Part shown: piece after piece, positions 1 through 5,482 of the stretch | Layout of the letters: every line of letters starts with the position of its first letter | Numbering within the stretch: the stretch's first letter is position 1 | Assembly: GCA_945788155.1 (NCBI GenBank) | Contig: CALZKX010000255.1 | Location: forward strand, 1 to 7,607 | Direction of reading: 5' to 3' | Length of the DNA: 7,607 nt | DNA from: an uncultured Flavobacteriaceae bacterium | Lineage (GTDB): Bacteria > Bacteroidota > Bacteroidia > Flavobacteriales > Flavobacteriaceae | Notes under the pieces: generated by a model | What the model was told of the DNA's origin: nothing | The model's database searches: none | The model's input: only the letters and a program-made list of their open reading frames with translations | Program-made: the position numbers and the translations under genes

Positions 1-774
1 ATGTGCTTCAAATTGACCTAACTGGTTTTCCTTACCAGGATTGAATCTAAAGGTACTTGCCTCCATTGATTCACTATTCCCTAATGGAACCAGATTATTG
101 GTATAACTAACTGCTAACCCCAAATCTGTTCGGTCCAAATTCACACGTTTAATGACAGATTCTATGGCAATACTGTCAATACTGCCGTCCATATTTAAAT
201 TATTGAGGTATTTTACAGATTCATGTTCAATTAAAAACCGCTTCTCATTGGCCATGTATTTAACTATATAATTAGTATGCAACCTATTTCCCAATAAATC
301 ATATAGGTCTTGGGCCTGTTTCATGTCAAAATTAAAAAACTCCTGCTGATCTTCTGGTGCTGCAAGGTATTCATCAATGTCATAAGAGGCGTAAACCTTA
401 ACATCCTCTTTCAATAGTTTAATTTCCTCCTTTAAGGCTTTTATTTGTGTTGTATCGTTAGAAAATGCAAAGTCCAAAATTATTACTTCTGGTTTTTTAT
501 TTTCTGCATTTATTGTTTTAAGTACATTAACTAGAAGCTTTCTCTGGCAAGAGGTACAGCTTTCAGAATCAGAAGGATTATTTTGTAGGATATCTACATC
601 TACAACAGCAATCGAACTCCTAACATTTGAAGCCTGAGAAGCATCATATGAAAGTTTGCTAACAAACATTTCATCTACGTTATTCCATAAAATTCCCGAC
701 CAATAAAAAGCATTCATCACTACTAGAAAAGTAATAATGTAAAACAATAACCGTTTAAGCGAAACCAATTTCAT
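1..774 (-). CDS. Membrane-anchored sensor-like protein, CHASE2-like domain (C-terminus outside window)
   Basis: An open minus-strand frame of 258 codons starts at the ATG at 774-772 and is still open at base 1, so only the N-terminal part is visible. Residues 1-8 are basic (MKLVSLKR) and are followed by one hydrophobic segment at about 9-25, giving an N-in membrane anchor with the rest outside the cytoplasm. Two core strands resemble the CHASE2 sensor fold: IAVVDVD at 55-61 and VIILDFAFS at 97-105, in the pattern of the family's 'vDid' and 'vIglDilF' strands, with a third strand near 126-130 (KVYAS). Between them lies a Cys pair, C73 and C76 (CTSC). The gene begins five bases after the stop of a FecR-like/TPR gene, a partner often found beside CHASE2 genes, which supports the call. 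The output domain (cyclase, kinase or other) would lie past the left edge and cannot be named. The reading frame is solid; the domain call is an inference. Confidence 0.6.
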   Translation of the reverse strand, partial: MKLVSLKRLLFYIITFLVVMNAFYWSGILWNNVDEMFVSKLSYDASQASNVRSSIAVVDVDILQNNPSDSESCTSCQRKLLVNVLKTINAENKKPEVIILDFAFSNDTTQIKALKEEIKLLKEDVKVYASYDIDEYLAAPEDQQEFFNFDMKQAQDLYDLLGNRLHTNYIVKYMANEKRFLIEHESVKYLNNLNMDGSIDSIAIESVIKRVNLDRTDLGLAVSYTNNLVPLGNSESMEASTFRFNPGKENQLGQFEAH

Positions 775-779
775 CTAAA

Positions 780-1967
780 TTAATCTTGACATGGATAATT
801 TGCTGCAGCTTGATAATATTTATCTGCTTCAGGCTCATTGTTAATAAGGTCGTATGCCCAACCTACAAGATCCAAAGCATCAACTAACTCATAGCAATAA
901 TCTCTTTGAATATCATATTCCTCGACTTTACCAGCATAAACATATTCTTCGTAATAGTACTCTAAATTTTCCAAAAGCTCTTCTATAGTTTCTTTTACAG
1001 CAACAATACCATCTGGATCACCAAAGTATATTTGAGCTTCAGCTAAAAATAGCTCTGCCTCTAATGCGTTAAGCCCTGTAGGATCTATAGCGGTATATAT
1101 TTCAGCTGAATAATCAAAGCAGGTTATGGCATTTTGATATTGATCTTTATTGAGATAAAACTCACCTAATAAAATATATGTTTCTGCCAATTCCTCGGGA
1201 TACATATAACTACTATTTTGCTTTAAATATTCATTGATTTTAAAAATAGCATCATCAACTGAATTGAAATTTTTAGCCGATTGAGTTCCAGTCGAATAAG
1301 CCGCTTGACCTCCTGATCTTTCGGTTCGAACTGGATATGTTGCATTTCGGGCGCGTTCCCTATCCTCTGTTTGGTCTTGAAATTTGTTAAACCCAACCGT
1401 AACAGGTACTTTCTCAACAATTGAAATAGTACCTTCTACTGGACTAAATTTTGTTTGCTCGCCTCTTGTATCAACCCAAAACTCGGTAGTTTTCATTTTT
1501 GCGCTAACATTCTTGCCATTGATAATGATGCTTTTGGTTAAATCCCTTGATTTCTCAGCAACTATTCTAACGACACCTTTTGGACTATGCGCTTCATTAC
1601 CATTAGTTAATTTTATTCGATTCGAAGAGTTAGGTTGAACCTGCGAGATTGAACCATTAGCTTTTAATAGAATTGTATAATTCTCATGCGTCATGAATGT
1701 TGTCCCTGAGTTGTATTGACGTTTAGTATCAAAAGGGTATTGTCCTTTAATGGGTTTGCCACATCCTTCGGTTTTTGGGTAACCACAGGGTTCGTTAATC
1801 GTTAAGATTGCAGAATTCCATGCTTGCTGACCATTAAACATTTTAACAATTGTAATTTTATCGGTTGCACCATAATTTTGAGCATCAGCGATTAAAACAA
1901 AAAACAAAAAAAGGAAAAAACAAAAAATTGGTTGGTTTGAGGGCTTGTTAATTTTAAATGATCTCAT
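780..1967 (-). CDS. Exported FecR-like domain protein with TPR-like C-terminus
   Basis: This is a 395-residue exported protein. Residues 1-29 form a signal peptide: basic N-terminus, very Phe/Leu-rich core (FCFFLFLFFVLI), and a likely cut after ADA before Q30. The ATG at 1967-1965 is preferred to an upstream in-frame TTG at 1991, which would add eight residues before the signal peptide. Residues about 85-186 look like a FecR-type beta domain: 'ILLKANGSISQVQPNSS', then 'VSAKMKTTEFWVDT' (cf. the GTxFxV strand) and 'SPVEGTISI' (cf. the VxxGxVxV strand). Cys61 and Cys69 could form a disulfide. Residues about 261-292 make a TPR-like helix pair (LGEFYLNKDQYQNAITCF), then comes an acidic Tyr-rich stretch (333-352) and a last TPR-like helix pair (363-389). 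It lacks the N-terminal cytoplasmic anti-sigma region of classical FecR and has no sigma factor gene beside it, so a role as a periplasmic partner of the downstream CHASE2-like protein is more likely than FecI-type regulation. Confidence 0.72.
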   Translation of the reverse strand: MRSFKINKPSNQPIFCFFLFLFFVLIADAQNYGATDKITIVKMFNGQQAWNSAILTINEPCGYPKTEGCGKPIKGQYPFDTKRQYNSGTTFMTHENYTILLKANGSISQVQPNSSNRIKLTNGNEAHSPKGVVRIVAEKSRDLTKSIIINGKNVSAKMKTTEFWVDTRGEQTKFSPVEGTISIVEKVPVTVGFNKFQDQTEDRERARNATYPVRTERSGGQAAYSTGTQSAKNFNSVDDAIFKINEYLKQNSSYMYPEELAETYILLGEFYLNKDQYQNAITCFDYSAEIYTAIDPTGLNALEAELFLAEAQIYFGDPDGIVAVKETIEELLENLEYYYEEYVYAGKVEEYDIQRDYCYELVDALDLVGWAYDLINNEPEADKYYQAAANYPCQD

Positions 1968-2038
1968 GATTACGAATTTTAAATTAAACAAGGGAGATTA
2001 TAAATATAACAATAATTTTCTCACAAATCACAATCATA

Positions 2039-2054
2039 TATTTATGCATAAATA
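2039..2054. repeat. 16-bp perfect palindrome, possible operator
   Basis: TATTTATGCATAAATA reads the same on both strands and is centred between 2046 and 2047. It lies about 70 bp upstream of the FecR/TPR start codon and about 50 bp upstream of the rplM -33 element, so it could bind a dimeric regulator acting on either gene. It is almost entirely A/T with a central ATGCAT, in an A/T-rich region, so chance is a real alternative. Confidence 0.3.
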
Positions 2055-2104
2055 AAACATGTAATAATCACTTGATTTTCTTGCAAAAAAATAGGTTCAC
2101 AGTA

Positions 2105-2135
2105 TTTGGTAATCAAATATATAATTGTAAATTTG
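2105..2135 (+). promoter_or_regulatory. Promoter of rplM-rpsI-rpsB-tsf operon (Bacteroidota sigma-A type)
   Basis: TTTG at 2105-2108 (-33 element) and TAAATTTG at 2128-2135 (-7 element) are separated by 19 bases. This matches the known Bacteroidota/Flavobacterium primary sigma consensus, TTTG (or TTG) about 19 bases before TAnnTTTG. Transcription would start near 2140, leaving a leader of about 40 nt before the rplM GTG codon. Confidence 0.7.
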
Positions 2136-2183
2136 CAAACTCTTTTTGAGAGAGGAATGTTTAATTAAGAAAAATAATTTAGT

Positions 2184-2639
2184 GTGGATACATTAAGCTA
2201 CAAAACGATTTCAGCAAACAAAGCTACTGTTAATAAAGAGTGGGTTTTGGTTGATGCTGAAGGTCAAACATTAGGTCGCTTAGCTTCAAAAGTAGCAATA
2301 CTTTTAAGAGGTAAGCACAAACCTAACTTTACACCACACGTTGATTGCGGCGATAACGTTATTGTTATTAATGCCGAAAAAATCAACTTAACAGGAAACA
2401 AGTGGAATGACAAAACGTACATTCGTCACACTGGTTATCCAGGTGGTCAAAGATCGCTTACTGCTAATGAAATGTTTGGAAAAGATCCAGCAAGATTAGT
2501 AGAAAAGTCAGTAAAAGGAATGCTCCCTAAAAATAAATTAGGCGCAGCTTTATTCCGTAATTTAAATGTTGCTGTTGGCGCAGAGCATGCTCATGCAGCT
2601 CAAAAACCAAAAGCAATTAACTTAAACGAAGTTAACTAG
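2184..2639 (+). CDS. rplM: 50S ribosomal protein L13
   Basis: L13 is a primary rRNA-binding protein of the large ribosomal subunit and acts early in its assembly. The product has 151 residues, a normal length for flavobacterial L13 (E. coli 142). Hallmarks are 'EWVLVDAEGQTLGRLAS' (19-35), 'LLRGKHKP' (40-47), 'GDNVIVINAEKI' (56-67), the 'RHTGYPGG' loop (81-88) and the signature 'VKGMLPKNKLG' (110-120) followed by LFRNL. The start is GTG, encoding the typical flavobacterial N-terminus MDTLSYKTI. It is the only reasonable start, because an in-frame TAA lies at 2175-2177 and no ATG occurs between. There is no clear Shine-Dalgarno, as is usual in this phylum; the region before the GTG is A/T-rich. 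It is the first gene of the operon and abuts rpsI directly. Identification is certain. Confidence 0.98.
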   Translation: MDTLSYKTISANKATVNKEWVLVDAEGQTLGRLASKVAILLRGKHKPNFTPHVDCGDNVIVINAEKINLTGNKWNDKTYIRHTGYPGGQRSLTANEMFGKDPARLVEKSVKGMLPKNKLGAALFRNLNVAVGAEHAHAAQKPKAINLNEVN

Positions 2640-3026
2640 ATGGAAGTAATTCACAAAATTGGTCGTAGAAAAACGGCTGTTGCACGTGTGTATGTTTCAG
2701 AAGGAAAAGGAAACATCACAGTCAACAAAAAAGATGTTAACACATACTTCCCAACAGCTACTTTACAATACAAAGTAAACCAACCGTTAGTATTGACTAA
2801 CAACGAAGGCAACTTTGATGTAAAAGTAAATGTATTTGGTGGTGGTGTTACAGGTCAAGCAGAAGCTGTACGTTTAGCTTTATCTCGCGTTATGTGTGAG
2901 CTTAATGAAGAAAACAGAGGCATCTTAAAACCTGAAGGATTATTAACTAGAGACCCAAGAATGGTTGAGCGTAAAAAATTCGGACAAAAGAAAGCGCGTA
3001 AAAAATTCCAGTTCTCTAAACGTTAA
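2640..3026 (+). CDS. rpsI: 30S ribosomal protein S9
   Basis: S9 belongs to the head of the small ribosomal subunit; its C-terminal tail reaches the P-site tRNA. The 128-residue product has the N-terminal 'IGRRKTAVARV' (7-17), the family signature 'GGGVTGQAEAVRLALSR' (67-83), 'LLTRDPRMVERKKFGQKKAR' (101-120) and the universal basic tail ending in SKR, where the final Arg contacts the anticodon stem-loop. The ATG begins at the base right after the rplM TAG (TAGATG), so rpsI is probably translated by ribosomes that finish rplM, keeping the two proteins equal in amount. Full length, with nothing unusual in the protein. Confidence 0.98.
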   Translation: MEVIHKIGRRKTAVARVYVSEGKGNITVNKKDVNTYFPTATLQYKVNQPLVLTNNEGNFDVKVNVFGGGVTGQAEAVRLALSRVMCELNEENRGILKPEGLLTRDPRMVERKKFGQKKARKKFQFSKR

Positions 3027-3239
3027 AATCCTCAACTTGATGGAGGATCTGTTTATCAGTTATACAAATCAAGTTTTATTAAAAAGACACTGAAACAAAT
3101 TCAGTACAAAGATTTAATCCAGTTATTGTTGCTCATGACGGTAAACGTCAGAGTTTAGTTTAGCATCTAAATGATTAAGGCGATTTTAAAAATGACCACT
3201 TAATCATTGCTAATTCAACAGAACGTAAACTATTACAAA
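3027..3239 (+). promoter_or_regulatory. Candidate structured leader of rpsB (possible S2 autoregulatory RNA)
   Basis: The rpsI-rpsB gap is long for this operon and rich in perfect hairpins. P1 pairs ATCCTC 3028-3033 with GAGGAT 3043-3048. P2 pairs ACTGAA 3089-3094 with TTCAGT 3100-3105, loop ACAAA. P3 pairs CTC plus TGACG (3132-3140, bulged A3135) with CGTCA plus GAG (3146-3153), loop GTAAA. P4 pairs TTAGC 3160-3164 and AATGATTAAG 3170-3179 with CTTAATCATT 3199-3208 and GCTAA 3209-3213. The P1 loop AACTTGAT (3034-3041) is also fully complementary to ATCAAGTT at 3068-3075, giving either a pseudoknot or an alternative stem followed by TTTATT. No convincing promoter was found inside; the best -7 match, TAGTTTAG at 3156-3163, has one mismatch and no spaced -33. 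S2 binding to its own mRNA leader is known in gammaproteobacteria; that this region does the same is an inference. Confidence 0.5.
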
Positions 3240-4052
3240 ATGACAAAAGTAGAAGTAAAAGACTTACTAGATGGTGGTGTTCACTTTGGGCATTTAACCA
3301 GAAAATGGGACCCTAACATGGCTCCTTACATTTATATGGAACGCAACGGCATCCATATAATTAACCTTTACAAAACAGCTGCAAAACTAGAAGAAGCTTC
3401 TCAAGCTTTAGGGAAAATTGCAGCATCAGGTAGAAAAATATTATTTGTAGCTACCAAAAAACAAGCTAAAGACATTGTTGCTGATAAAGCTGGAAACGTA
3501 AACATGCCTTACATTACTGAAAGATGGCCAGGTGGAATGTTAACAAACTTTATTACTATTAGAAAAGCTGTTAAAAAAATGGCTTCTATCGATAGAATGA
3601 AGAAAGATGGAACATTCATGACACTTTCCAAAAAAGAGCGTTTACAAGTAGATCGTTTAAGAGCAAAATTAGAAAAGAACTTAGGTTCAATATCTGATAT
3701 GACGCGTCTTCCAGGAGCTTTGTTTGTAGTTGATATTAAGCGCGAGCATATCGCAATTAAAGAAGCACAAAAATTAAACATTCCAATCTTTGCAATGGTC
3801 GATACGAATTCGGACCCAAGACAGGTAGATTACGTGATTCCAGCAAATGATGACGCTTCAAAATCGATTGATAAGATTTTATCACACGTTAGCAATGCAA
3901 TTGCTGAAGGATTAGCAGACAGGAAAGCTGAAAAAGACGCTAAGGCTGAAGGGAAAGATGTTACTCCAAAAGTTGAGGAGAAAGATACTGCAAAAGCTGA
4001 AGTGAAAAAAGCTGAAAAAGTTGCTCCAGTTGCCGCTCAAGAAGAAGAATAA
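3240..4052 (+). CDS. rpsB: 30S ribosomal protein S2
   Basis: S2 binds late to the small subunit between head and body and is needed with S1 for translation initiation. The product has 270 residues from the ATG at 3240, which gives the expected start MTKVEVKDLLDGGVHFGHLTRKW. An in-frame TTG at 3207 would add 11 residues unlike the family, overlapping hairpin P4 of the leader, and was rejected. Motifs are 'GVHFGHLTRKWDP' (12-24), 'RNGIHIINL' (35-43), 'ERWPGGMLTNF' (94-104), 'LPGALFVVD' (157-165) and 'NSDPRQVDYVIPANDDA' (190-206). Residues from about 229 form a Lys/Ala/Glu-rich low-complexity tail beyond the S2 core, a common Bacteroidota feature with no assigned function. It follows the structured leader and precedes tsf, the usual rpsB-tsf order. 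Confidence 0.97.
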   Translation: MTKVEVKDLLDGGVHFGHLTRKWDPNMAPYIYMERNGIHIINLYKTAAKLEEASQALGKIAASGRKILFVATKKQAKDIVADKAGNVNMPYITERWPGGMLTNFITIRKAVKKMASIDRMKKDGTFMTLSKKERLQVDRLRAKLEKNLGSISDMTRLPGALFVVDIKREHIAIKEAQKLNIPIFAMVDTNSDPRQVDYVIPANDDASKSIDKILSHVSNAIAEGLADRKAEKDAKAEGKDVTPKVEEKDTAKAEVKKAEKVAPVAAQEEE

Positions 4053-4071
4053 AACTATTTCAAAAAATATA

Positions 4072-4124
4072 AAGGTCGTTTAATTCTTTTCTTGTAGAAA
4101 AAATTAAGCGACTTTTATTTTATT
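4072..4124 (+). terminator. Terminator-like hairpin between rpsB and tsf (probable attenuator)
   Basis: The 5' arm AAGGTCGTTTAATT (4072-4085) pairs with AATTAAGCGACTT (4102-4114) with one bulged G and one G-U pair. The stem continues through TTTTC (4087-4091) with GAAAA (4097-4101), leaving a five-base loop TTGTA and one bulged C at 4086. The total is about 18 pairs, and a U-rich tail TTATTTTATT follows at 4115-4124. This is the form of an intrinsic terminator, yet it ends 11 bases before the tsf ATG and no promoter is visible behind it. Partial termination that lowers tsf relative to rpsB is the simplest reading; modulation of tsf translation or an RNA-processing site are alternatives. Confidence 0.7.
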
Positions 4125-4135
4125 ATTAATAAATT

Positions 4136-5110
4136 ATGGAAAATACAGTAAAAATTAGTGCAGCAGATGTAAAAAAGCTTAGAGAAGCTACTGGTGCAGG
4201 AATGATGGATTGTAAGAATGCTTTAGTAGAAGCCGAAGGAAACTTCGACAAAGCTATAGAAATATTACGTAAAAAAGGACAAAAAGTTGCCGCAAAAAGA
4301 GCAGACCGCGAATCTACAGAAGGTTTAGCAATAACAAAAATTAATGACGATAATACAGTTGGTGTTGCAATTGTTTTAGCTTGTGAAACTGATTTTGTTG
4401 GAAAGAATGATTCTTTTAAAGCACTAGCCGAAGAATTTGTTGCTATAGCCATAAACCACACTAGTAAAGAAGATTTCTTAGCTGCTGATTTTGGAGGCAT
4501 GACTGTAGCCGAAAAATTAATTGAACAAACAGGCGTTATTGGAGAAAAAATTGGCATCACAGCATTTGAAAGAATAGAAGCCCCTTATGTTGGTGCTTAT
4601 ACACATATTGGGAAAATTGCTGCAATTGTTGGTTTAAACAATGCTATAGATAAAACAGATGTATTAACTAAAGATTTGGCTATGCAAGTAGCGTCTATGG
4701 GAGCAACAACATTGTCTTATAAAGATTTCGACCCAACATTTGTGGCCTCAGAAACTGAAGCAAGAATTGCAGTTATTGAAAAAGATAATATTGAATTGGG
4801 ACGTTTAGGAAAGACCCTTAAAAATGTACCAAAGTACATTTCAATGTCTCAATTAACTCCAGAAGTTTTAGCTCAAGCTGAAAAAGATGCAAAAGCCGAA
4901 CTTAAAGCTGAAGGTAAGCCAGAACAAATCTGGGATAGAATTTTACCTGGTAAAATGGAACGTTTCATCTCAGATAATACAACTTTAGACAAAGAACAAT
5001 GTTTACTGGATCAAGATTTCATTAAAGATGAAAAATTGAATGTAGCTCAATATGTTGAATCTTATGGTGACGTTGCTGTAACTAGTTTTATACGTGTATC
5101 TCTAGGATAG
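4136..5110 (+). CDS. tsf: Translation elongation factor Ts
   Basis: EF-Ts is the guanine nucleotide exchange factor of EF-Tu: it releases GDP so that EF-Tu can bind GTP and aminoacyl-tRNA again. The product has 324 residues, longer than E. coli EF-Ts (283) but normal for Bacteroidota. The N-terminal UBA-like domain (about 5-55) has 'VKKLREATGAGMMDCKNAL' and 'NFDKAIEILRKKG'. The core carries the catalytic 'TDFVGKN' motif (85-91), matching TDFVA+N, whose Asp and Phe contact the EF-Tu Mg-binding region. A lineage-type insertion lies about 205-245, followed by the conserved C-terminal region 'GKPEQIWDRILPGKMERF' and the 'LLDQDFIKD' motif. Last gene of the ribosomal operon; it follows a terminator-like hairpin and is followed by a strong terminator. 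Confidence 0.98.
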   Translation: MENTVKISAADVKKLREATGAGMMDCKNALVEAEGNFDKAIEILRKKGQKVAAKRADRESTEGLAITKINDDNTVGVAIVLACETDFVGKNDSFKALAEEFVAIAINHTSKEDFLAADFGGMTVAEKLIEQTGVIGEKIGITAFERIEAPYVGAYTHIGKIAAIVGLNNAIDKTDVLTKDLAMQVASMGATTLSYKDFDPTFVASETEARIAVIEKDNIELGRLGKTLKNVPKYISMSQLTPEVLAQAEKDAKAELKAEGKPEQIWDRILPGKMERFISDNTTLDKEQCLLDQDFIKDEKLNVAQYVESYGDVAVTSFIRVSLG

Positions 5111-5151
5111 ATAATAATAAGTCAAACTAAAATAGGTTCGACAGTTAATTA

Positions 5152-5186
5152 AAAAAGAGGCGTTTGTTAAACAAACGCCTCTTTTT
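5152..5186. terminator. Strong bidirectional intrinsic terminator after tsf
   Basis: AAAAAGAGGCGTTTGT (5152-5167) and ACAAACGCCTCTTTTT (5171-5186) form a perfect 16-bp stem with a three-base loop, TAA. The 11-bp part next to the loop includes the G+C-rich GAGGCG, and runs of A and T flank it, so it can terminate transcripts from both strands. It closes the ribosomal operon on the plus strand and, on the minus strand, transcription coming from the small ORFs or from the response regulator gene. Confidence 0.92.
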
Positions 5187-5286
5187 ATATTAAACTAACT
5201 AATAAATTAATAGAAATTACTATAACAATTATAGTAACTAAACCAACTAATAAAACTTTACGCCAAAGAGTATAATTTTTATCCAT
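5185..5286 (-). CDS. Possible 33-residue single-span membrane peptide
   Basis: A minus-strand ORF from the ATG at 5286-5284 to the TAA at 5187-5185 encodes 33 residues. The N-terminus is charged (MDKNYTLWRK); from residue 11 to the end it is an uninterrupted hydrophobic stretch (VLLVGLVTIIVIVISINLLV and on), long enough to cross the membrane once, with positive residues on the likely cytoplasmic side. Its stop codon sits at the first base of the strong terminator, and its start overlaps the stop of another tiny ORF by one base. I do not recognise a family. A caution: the Val/Ile codons contain a 9-bp inverted repeat, TTACTATAA/TTATAGTAA at 5217-5237, so the stretch could instead be structured RNA, and A/T-rich DNA often encodes hydrophobic residues by chance. 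Confidence 0.4.
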   Translation of the reverse strand: MDKNYTLWRKVLLVGLVTIIVIVISINLLVSLI

Positions 5287-5351
5287 TAATATTTGGGGTT
5301 TGCTCTTAAAGAAAATGAAAGCTCCAAGTAATTAAACCAAGAGCCTTCCAT
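5286..5351 (-). CDS. Possible 21-residue ORF overlapping the membrane peptide ORF
   Basis: The ATG at 5351-5349 opens a 21-codon frame beginning MEGSWFNYLELSFSLR and ending at TAA 5288-5286. The last base of this stop is the first base of the next ATG (TAATG), a layout typical of translational coupling. An SD-like AGGGAG lies four bases before the start, which is uncommon around here. No family is recognised. It could be a leader peptide, the first half of a small protein broken by a frameshift (the two ORFs joined would make about 54 residues), or chance. Confidence 0.25.
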   Translation of the reverse strand: MEGSWFNYLELSFSLRANPKY

Positions 5352-5482
5352 AATTCTCCCTAAGAACTAATTAATAGCATTGTAAATTTCTGAAATAATA
5401 CAATACCAAACAATACGTATAAATACGTATATGAATTTATGTGTCATAAAATCAGGTGATTAAAGGTAAAAATAAATGAACT
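5352..5482. other. Non-coding stretch downstream of the response regulator gene
   Basis: A/T-rich sequence between the end of the response regulator gene and the small ORFs. Apart from the doubled ATACGTAT palindrome at 5413-5430, I see no ORF of useful length, no RNA gene and no clear terminator directly after the response regulator stop. Minus-strand read-through could continue to the hairpin at 5152-5186. Confidence 0.5.
5413..5430. repeat. Two ATACGTAT palindromes at 10-bp spacing
   Basis: The 8-bp palindrome ATACGTAT occurs at 5413-5420 and again at 5423-5430, so the centres are exactly 10 bp apart, about one helical turn. This is a typical layout for two dimers or a tetramer binding the same face of DNA. 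It lies about 60 bp upstream of the 21-codon minus-strand ORF, where an operator or upstream activator site would be expected, and about 50 bp beyond the response regulator stop codon. Function is an inference. Confidence 0.4.

Larger units (their letters stand above)
1968..2183. other. Divergent intergenic region between FecR/TPR gene and rplM
   Basis: This A+T-rich region separates the minus-strand FecR/TPR gene from the plus-strand ribosomal operon. It holds the rplM promoter and a 16-bp perfect palindrome, listed separately. On the minus strand no exact TAnnTTTG element was found for the FecR/TPR gene. The closest is TATGATTG, one mismatch, near 2030-2037, with no clear -33 partner. No RNA gene or further ORF is supported here. 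Confidence 0.6.

Noticed and set aside
1384..1638. Plus-strand ORF of 84 codons inside the FecR/TPR gene
   Set aside because: It is antisense to a gene with a clear signal peptide and domain structure, and shows no family features.
780..1967. Classical FecR anti-sigma regulator of a TonB/SusCD transport locus
   Set aside because: No ECF sigma gene or receptor gene adjoins it, and the protein has a signal peptide plus TPR-like helices in place of the cytoplasmic anti-sigma region.
1968..1991. In-frame TTG start of the FecR/TPR gene
   Set aside because: It would put eight extra residues before a complete signal peptide; the ATG at 1967 gives a normal one.
3040..3093. A 17-codon plus-strand ORF (begins MEDLFISYT) in the rpsB leader
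   Set aside because: It starts inside the P1 loop, has no family resemblance and is short enough to be chance. The hairpins explain this stretch better than a leader peptide, though ribosome profiling could revive it.
3156..3163. TAGTTTAG as a -7 element for an rpsB promoter
   Set aside because: One mismatch at a conserved position and no -33 element at 17-23 bases upstream (nearest TTG at 24).
3207..3239. In-frame TTG start adding 11 residues to S2
   Set aside because: The extension is unlike the S2 family, overlaps hairpin P4, and the ATG at 3240 gives the conserved N-terminus.
4126..4560. Minus-strand ORF of 144 codons opposite tsf
   Set aside because: It is an antisense shadow of a certain EF-Ts gene; its Ser/Ala/Phe-rich product reflects the codons of tsf.
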